Shown one piece after another: positions 12,801 to 21,800 of a stretch of 64,000 nucleotides of DNA; within the stretch, counting starts at the first letter, position 1, and each line of letters opens with the position of its first letter. Location: contig NMRA01000076.1 of NCBI GenBank assembly GCA_002633005.1, positions 333,284-397,283 of the forward strand, read 5' to 3'. The stretch is from Phoronis australis (taxonomy: Eukaryota; Phoronida; Phoronidae). Below the pieces are notes generated by a model. The model worked only from the letters and a program-made list of their open reading frames with translations. It was not told the DNA's origin and searched no databases. A program made the translations under genes and the position numbers.

Positions 12801-15800
12801 ACTGTCCACGTGAAGTGAATATACCGTACCGCTTACTTCATCAATGTTCTCGTGGTGGCGAATTCGTAACTGAAATATATGTCACTCCTCATAACACATG
12901 GGCTGTCAGTGTACTAGGCAATGACCATCGCCTCTGTTGGCCCAAACCAGAGGCGATGCAGCTCCCATACGCGCTCCATACGCCGGAAGCTTTTCGGCGA
13001 ATTATGCCTCGCACTGGTTCGGGCCAACAGAGGCGATGGTCATTGCCTATCAGTTACGTGTCAGTCATAGGCGGATTTAGGGGGGGGGGCAGTCGTTTGC
13101 TATAACTATATACAGATTTTATTACAGAAACTGCCGAATTCAGTCCTGGGTCAGTGCCATATTGAAGTCATGTGACTTCATTCGCTGTTCACACGTTAGA
13201 CCGGACTCAGGTCATACAGGTAAACAAGCCATCTCAGCTAGTGTGCCTGCTTGTATTATTTGGTAGCAATAGACTAAAAAAGTTTTAAAAATTTGACTAC
13301 CATTTTTCCGGTGTCAAGCACAAAATCGATAGATAACTGCTTGATTGTCTGTGCTGAGCTTGTGAACCGCAACGTGCTGATCTGACCAGAGATCAACATT
13401 TGGAAGGCATGACCTAACGTTACAGCTGTTTGTATGTTTTTTAGATTCCCAATTTAAGCGCCCTGGGCGGTAACGCGGACGAGTACGGTAGTGGTAACAT
13501 CATGTACTGTTTCCTGTGGGGAAAGTTGGTATACACCTTGAGAAATTGCAATTCATATGAAACGAAGCATGCATGTATCATTATGGTTCAAAGATCGGAA
13601 AACACCCAAAAGTGCTTCAAATGACAGTGAAGTCAGTAAATGCTTTACAGAAGCCAATTCTCTTAGCCTCAACTTCATCCACCGGAGACGTTAAAAAAAA
13701 TTCTGAAAGTCAATGTATACAACTGTGCAACAGTTTACTCAACATAACTTTCACTGTATGATACATATATAATATATGACAATAAAGTCATGGTCAGTTC
13801 TGTACAAAAAAGGTGTTCTATTTTGAAGTCCAGTACAAAACATGGTTAATTGCATTTGCATCTAATGCCTTTATTATTCCGATCATGTTGGAGCTAGATG
13901 ACTTTTTTAATGGTCCAATGCAGAACTTTCTCCTGTTCAATGACGTACTCACTCGAGCAGACATACTGTATTTGTTAGTACACCTGACCGACTCCTTTGT
14001 TACCTTGCCTGGTACCAGACAAAAGACTTGGACGACGGTTACTGAAGCAAGCACAACTTTATTATTAACGCTGGTTTCATAGGATTTTCAATAACAAAAA
14101 TAAATAAGTGAAGGTAGCCAAGGTTTGTTCACAGTCACCTAAAATCAGCCGGTCGTATGATATAAGTACATATCCGGGAGTGGCTGATGAGAGTGCCTGT
14201 GGTTTGTTAAAGTTATCCCAAACTTTATTTAGTGGCCTCCATTCTAACTCGTATATCAAAAAAACCGGCTATGTCAACTAGTAAAAGTATATATTTCTGA
14301 AAGAAAAAATATCAGGATTGAGGAATCGGGGTGAAAAAAGGAAACTGACCAATAGGTGACCCAATATTTCATGGTACCGAATGATGGCAGAACGCCAATT
14401 TTCACAACACCGGTAAATAATTTAGTTTACTGAACACTGCACTGGGAAACGGGGCGGACCTTCGCTTTAGAAATGTTATTTTCCATGACGAAGTTGAAGG
14501 ACTTCCTATTCCGATAATAAACAATGACAACGAGATAATCGTCGGGCTTACAAACGTTATCCCTGGTGATTTTCTTAATGTCCGTGTTCGTCCTGGAGGT
14601 AATTGTTGGACATAACATTTTTGTAAAATACCAATTTAAAACAGTAAAACTAAAACGACGAGCGTCGCTTCTAAAATATATTAAAATATCCCCACGTTTC
14701 GAGCGATACGCTCTTTGTCAAATTGAAGGGTGTGCTACAGACTGCTGAGTACATGTAGATGGTTCTAAAATAAAATGGCACAGGAGACCACATAGTGAAG
14801 AACAAAAGACAACGTGAACAATATAGGACATAGCAGCTACCACCGGGGGTAGGCCTACGTATGACGAGAGAGAGAGACATACGTAGGTACTGGAGTCTAT
14901 TCACTAGACTCAGTGTAGTGAGACTATGTCTCTGTATAGGCCTTTGGCGTGAGTAAATTACCTTTTTGGTCACACCGGTGCGACGAGCAATAGGTTCACA
15001 ATTAATTTTGGACCTGAATCGACTAATATGACGGTCTACAAAAGCGTTCGTGTATGGCCATTATTCACCAGAGGGTTTGTTTTTTAAGATCAGCTTCTTA
15101 ATGGAACAATAGCTAATTAGAAGACACCAAACACGACCGCTTAGGAAGTTGACCACAACGGCGGCCTTAGTATACCGCTCAGGGCACTCGCTTTTGGCGT
15201 GTAAATACAAACCTTTATCAGTAGGTTTGTAATGAACTTGTGCAGAAAATTCAAATGGAGAATGACCCCCCACTGTTCCCGGCCCACTCCTGAGTACCGG
15301 TACTGTTTTTAATGTTGCATTCCTCAAAGTGTTTTCGGACAAAAGTTGAGCCTCTCGCTCGGTTGCACCTTACAGGTGAGGTAACTAATACAGCGAATTT
15401 GACATCTTGCACCCGGATAGGCTATGTAGACAATAGGTCAGCTTAGAGACTGAAGAACAAATCATGCATAGCTCTCACGGATCTGCCCACGTATCGAAGG
15501 ATTTGAAGGATGACGGAGCTGCTATACTTGCGGAGATTTTGAGTTTTATGCGTCCAGTGAGAAAAACTCGCCTGTAATTACAGCTACAGCAGTACAGCTC
15601 TCGGACTGCTGTTATGTTTATAACTTTGAAAGTGTCAACTTACCGACCCCCTGTTATCACTTCTAGTAGTAATAGTAAACATTGGAACTTAACACCCAGC
15701 CTAGTATTTTGTACACGCTATAAATGAATTTTTATAAAATAGTTAACAGTGTATGCGATGACATCGATTTTTTTCTACATCCAATATTTATGATTTTACA

Positions 15801-18800
15801 AAATAAGTTGACGTGAAGGTGGTGTATGAATACAAAACTTGTTATAATTTTCATTACAGGCTTTGGTGTTTTATTACAAGCTTTTCAGTTTCATTCATGC
15901 ACTTTCGAGAACGTCATGATATTTTAGTAATAGTGGATATAATAATTTTCCAGGTTTTACAGCTGTATCATATATTATCATATATTGAGAACGATCAGTT
16001 GCGCAGTAAATGTCCCTGTGTAAGTTGGTCATGCACTGAGACTTCACTGGTGTCATCCGTTTAAATAAACACTTGTGAGTAGAACAAGACACAAGATAAT
16101 GGCATACTTTAACAAAGTTGGCAACAGTTGTGAAGAGAATCTTAGACATTATTAACCTAAATAAGCAATCTTGTTTATTCATTAATTATATTTTTTAATT
16201 TGAATGTGTAAACTGAAAATAGTCACTACATTGAATTTAACCAAAGTAAACTAATTCTCTATTTTCGTACAAGTATTAAAAGAAACACTCTGAACAAGCT
16301 CACTGTACACTTTATATGCGTCCCAAAATGAGACTCATGAAGCTAACCAAGGTGACCCGCACAGCTTAGAAATACGCTGTCACAATTTAATTAACTATAC
16401 TTTTGTCATGGTAGACTGCAACCTCTAAATCCATTTGACAATTTAGGGCGTTCTTTTGGCTAAACATACTCAGTTAAACGTTTCACACATGGTTGGTTGA
16501 CAACATTGAAGTGAACGGGTCAAATACACAGTTGAGTCATATGGCCGTAATTGCGTATTGCTTCAGTTCTTAGAATCCCATGTACAGTAGTCTGTACCTT
16601 GCAGGGGGCGGATCTAGGATTTTTAGTCAGGGGGGGCACGGCAGTGCATTAGTCAGGATTTTGCCCGTCAGGCATTCGCACCCTCGAATTGCCAAATGGA
16701 ATCTGGGGGGGAATTTTAGGGGAGGGGGGCATGGCCCTCTCTAAATCCTCCAAAGCCCTGAATGTCTCTTTTTGTTCTACATGCGCGCACCTAGCCTTTA
16801 ATATGGGGGGGCTCGAATTTCTGACGAAGTGGACCTTTTCCTCACAAAAAAGCGGGAGTACTAAAAAAAAAACGTTTACCACCTTCAAGAATGTGAAACG
16901 TGCGTCTGCGCTTTTTTAGTGGACTCTTGTCTCGTTTTCTCGCACATTTTGTTTCTCTGAAGCGGACCTTTTTGTCCACTTCGCCAAATGGGGGGGGCTC
17001 GTCGCAGCAAATCAATGTATCCCTTGGCCTTAAAAGTGGCAATCCCAGGTGGTCATCTGGTTATTTCCTACTCTTTTATTTTAGATTCTGTTACATGGAA
17101 GACACCTAAAATCTGAAAAGCTTCATTTCTCTGAAAAAAGCTGAACACTGATGTTTCTGAAGAACTTTCTATAAATGAAAACAATTTGGCTATGGGAAAA
17201 GTTCATTAAACTAATAAAATTAAAACGGACTAAACAGAAAGGAAAGGTCAGAATTCCAACTACTAAACACTTTATCAACTTATGAATAATGAGAACAAAA
17301 AAAATTAATAATTTACAGGCGACATTTAAAAATCTTGTTGAAGAAAAAGAAGAATATTCCACTCTGTATGAAACGTGGACAAATTTAACAGATTATTCAA
17401 GCGTAAAAACAAGTTCCTCGGTTATTCGGACGTAAAGTCATCTATATAGACCAGATTCTTCTGCATTTTCTTCAAACTTGTGCAGCACTACAATATTGTA
17501 ATTGCGTCATTTGTTTGGGTTTGTTTTGGTCTATTGGTCTGCTTGTCACCGCTCAAACTATTTCGGATACCAGCTTCATTGTACACAATCAAAAGTATTC
17601 ATAAAACACCCAAGAACGAAACGTCGTTGACGAAAACATGTTCTTAATGTTTATATTTATTTATGCCGGTAAAATCCTAGCTCGTTCGAACCACTTTGCA
17701 CTTGACCGGCAAATATTTTGTTAAGCTAATATTTGCTGACCTATAATTCTTTTGTCACGGACTACCCGTATTGTACATATTTGTTGCTGTAGAGTAGGCG
17801 AAACTGGCTACCATGACCGAAGCTCGACCCCCGCCGTCGGGTGACGTACGGCGGGCACGGAATAGTCCGCGTCCCCGATCCGCGTGCAACATGTGGAACG
17901 ACAAGAGCAGATACGAGGCAGGACGCCGATGGAAAAACTTTGGCCACCGTCAGGAACAAGCGACACCTATTCCTGTTGTGAGCTTGTGGGAGTTGATGTA
18001 GTTCCTCGCGCATTGTGAATTTGTGAGGGGAGCTTGTGGGGCTGTTGTGACATTCATGGAGAGGTTGGGGCACCTATACGCTTCCGTATTCTTCAAAATC
18101 CGACTTTTCCACCTAAATCGAATTGGGTGGGATGGCAAAACCACTGTCATATTTCCCTGGCCTGATTTTTTGACGAATATGGCATATTTTACGTAGTGCA
18201 CTGCAATCGGAAACTCAATGCAGCAGACAACTTGGTGGGAAAGCGATTTCAAGGTATTGAAGCCGGCGGGGTTATTGAATTTTGCGAACATGTGAAGAAA
18301 GTAAACTCATTGTCTCTGATAGTTTGATTTCTTTTATTTTTCATACATCTATTCATCCATTGGTGGCATTTACAAGCAATTGTAATGACCTAATTCTTAA
18401 CAGCCCTCACTCACGCACTGATTCAGGGAACCAAACTTAATGATTAACTTCACTACCTGAATACCACAGAGGACCATCTCGTATTGAATTCTGAGAAGTC
18501 AGATTTTTTATTTTTGTGCAGGTATAAGGAACATGAATAAAGAGACATGAAAGACAAAAAATTCAAGCCATTGTCACTCCCATCACACGCACGCACACAC
18601 ATACGCACGCGCGGGCTCACGCATACGCACATACGTATGCACACACCTGCACACTCCCCTCAACATACCAACCCACTTTAGCCAGGAAAAAGTTATTGTT
18701 TATTATTCCAGGTTGCCTGGTATTCATCTAAATTGCCACTATTTAATAAAATTCTACGAATATAAAATTCTCTTTCTAGTGTCTTAACTAAATGACGTAA

Positions 18801-21800
18801 ATCCGGAGATTATTTTTTATACTTATACACGTAAATAAGATATTTTATTTGCAACAGAATCCAATTTAAAACTTTATTTACGTTACTTATAGGCAAGCCA
18901 AAAATCATTGTTTTTTGTCAATAATCAAAATTGATACGTTTACAGACTAATTCTCCTATCAATATTTTTATTTTATCACTTTCGAGAAGAATGTGAGCTA
19001 CTGCTACAGTCTGTGACTGACAGAAAGTACATCAGAGTCCTCAAAATTATTTTTTAAGAAGAGTCCGTTGTAAGAACCCTATGTAACATTTTAAACTGCA
19101 GTGTACGTTCCAAACAGGATTGGCTACTTCAGTATAATTTTTATATAGTCATTTCCAAAATTTATAATATTTGACTTTACAATCCTTGTTTCAAGTTCAA
19201 ACATTTTCAACCATTTTTATTCAGAGGGAACTAGACTTTTTATCCATGAAATTTTTATAGCCTTGTTAAAAATTATATTTATTATATTCACTCCCCCTTC
19301 CTCATAAGTTTTAAGAAAATAAATTAAAATTAATACATCTGTCTTCACTCTCTCATCTTGTTATTCCAAATAAACTTAAAAATGTTTGCTTTCAATTCAT
19401 TCATAATAATGTCTGATGGAGTTGTCATTAAGTGAATAATTTTTGGCACAATCTAGGTTTTTACCACCGTAACTTTCCCCCAAAAAAGAGATTTTTCTTC
19501 TAGACCAAATTTTTATAAGAATTGATTTCATCAATCCTCGCATTGTAGTTGATTTCAATCGTTTTTTTCTAGGTTAACACTGAAATTTATACCTAACCTC
19601 GTAAATTCAGTTATGCCCCACTCTAACTTCCATCTTGCATGATGGAAAACACTTTACAAAAATTTTACTGCCCATCCAAATAATATTTGTTTTGAAATAA
19701 TTTACTCTCAAACAAGAAATTTTTGCATATTTACTCAGCACTTCCATAGTATCTTCCAAACTACGCCGAGATCCATCTAAAAAAAGGTGTGTCGTCAGCA
19801 TACTGAGTATAAATTCGTCATTTCCTATTTGAATACCTTTAATTTTCCAATCTTTCGTCATCATAGCTAATATTTCAGCACATGAAATAAAACATATGGA
19901 GAAAAAGGATCACCTTGTATACAGCCTCTGTGCAGAGTAAAACTTCTGGACAGAAAATGGTTTTGGACAATGTATGACACAGGACAATTATAACAAGTTT
20001 TATTCCACCTCTTAATTGAGTCCTTCAAATTTGAGATATCCAAAACATATTTTATGAAGTTCCGAGACAAGCTGTCAAAAGCTTTTTCAAAATCTATTTG
20101 TAACAACAGCCCATTCATAATATCACAGCTCAATCATATGTTTTCACTCATACACCTGCCTTTTATAAATTCCGTCTGATCCGGGTAAATTATATATCCA
20201 AGTACCTTTTTCATTCCTCTAGCAATACACTTGGATACCAACTTGTAAACACGGTTGAGCAAAGTTATTGGTATCCATTTTTTAAAGAATTTTGGCCTTA
20301 TCTGGCTTTGAAATTATAGTTACCACCCCCGTTTTTGCGTGTTTCACATTTTGATTTGATTTTTTCATAGCTTTCTCTTATATGTCTTGATACAAAATAG
20401 TCTAAATCTCTCCATAAAACAATTCATTTGTGAAACTATCTGACCCCGGGCTTTTTTTCCTTTTTTAAACTTTTCAACACAGACCAGAGTTCTTCATATT
20501 TATGTCACTAAAGTTCCATTGCAAAATTATCGGAAAGCTTATTTATATCAATAAGATTCTCTAATTCACTTTTTCAGGTTTTAACTGTTAACAGAATATT
20601 TTTTTTTCGTAAAAATTCGCGGACACGTCTATTATCTTTTCTTTAACTGTAATTTTTTGCCCACTTTTGCCCACTTTCCAATTCTATTCAATACATAAGT
20701 TCTTTATAAAAATGTGTCGATTATGAACTACGAAAATATTTTGGGCGTTCCCCCTCCTCTATCCATTTTGCCCTGGATCTGACGTAATACACTTTTAATT
20801 TCCCTGATCGTATCTCTGGAATGGCCCATTTTTCTTTTCTAAATCTTCAAAAGTTTTATTATCAACACATTGTTCTAAATTCTTTGTCTCTAAATTCTTT
20901 ATTTTTCTAATTTATCCTTTTGACTATCTTTCTTTCTATGAATTTTTACAAAAGGTACGCAACTGTGATTTAGTAACTCCAATTTTATGCAAAAAAGTAA
21001 TTGTCTATGCGTCAATCTAGTTTGAAACCACTTTAGTTTCGTGTCAAATATAATGTCTACAGAGCAACAGTGAGTTTTACTCCACCATTCATCAATCATC
21101 AGATAATTGCAAATTCAACACTTCTTGCCATTTTTGTTTTAAATTTTGTTACTGATATACTAAAACATGATAGATAAACGTATTTGGCTTTTTGAAAAAC
21201 AAAATGTTAGAAAATAGTAATAGTGAAATACTAGGTAAAGTAACTTGAAGGACATTAGACCAAGGTATTCGGTAAATGGTGGAGAAAAATCGTGGTCTTT
21301 CCAAAAAGTTTCCTAATTCATAAACTTCGCCGTAAATGAATTTGGTATTTTCTCATACCACTTTCTATAATACAAATCAGGGGCGGATCCAGGATTTTGT
21401 GTTAGGGGGGTTGGGGGCAGGGCAGGGTATTAGCCAGGATTTTGCCCTTTTTCATACATTCTCACCCCCGAACTGCCAAATGGAATCTGGGAGAATTTTG
21501 GGGGGCATGGCCCCCTTGAACCCCCCCCTCTAAATCAGCCACTGAAAATGTCTTCTACCTGCCAAAATAGTAGAGTTGTACCACAAAGGTTCGTATACAA
21601 TGTTTTCACTATTTATAGGAAACTTACTTAAAAACTCTCATTTGAGAGAATATCTATTTCCAGAACACGTTAGAAACATTTTTGACCAGACCTCATTGAA
21701 CACGTTGCCGAAGCACAAGTAGTTTGTTAGGTTTTCAAAAGGTTACTTTGGGACAAAATGCTCATCCACAGCTCTTTATCTTGCGAAATTATAAAAGAAC

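Larger units (their letters stand above)
15343..18700. other. LLTP large intron, middle part
   Basis: Contains a partial ggcggat-ggggg repeat (16605-17045), an unexplained GC-rich island at 17815-17940, and a (CA)n/(CG)n-type simple repeat (18584-18655). The remainder is AT-rich with no recognised coding. A possible short minus-strand exon (PIRVQDVKFAVLVTSP, 15376-15423, acceptor tacatag, donor gtaagg) has LLTP-like character, but its phase does not complete the gene. Confidence 0.35.

Noticed and set aside
12338-13105. 255-codon plus-strand ORF
   Set aside because: It runs through the whole 135-bp foldback element and a poly-G repeat, has no recognisable domain and lies within an intron of the opposite-strand gene. 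The open frame is probably chance.
17762-18291. ORFs on both strands around 17.8-18.3 kb
   Set aside because: Proline/arginine-rich translations fit GC-biased non-coding DNA; no splice-phase link to LLTP.
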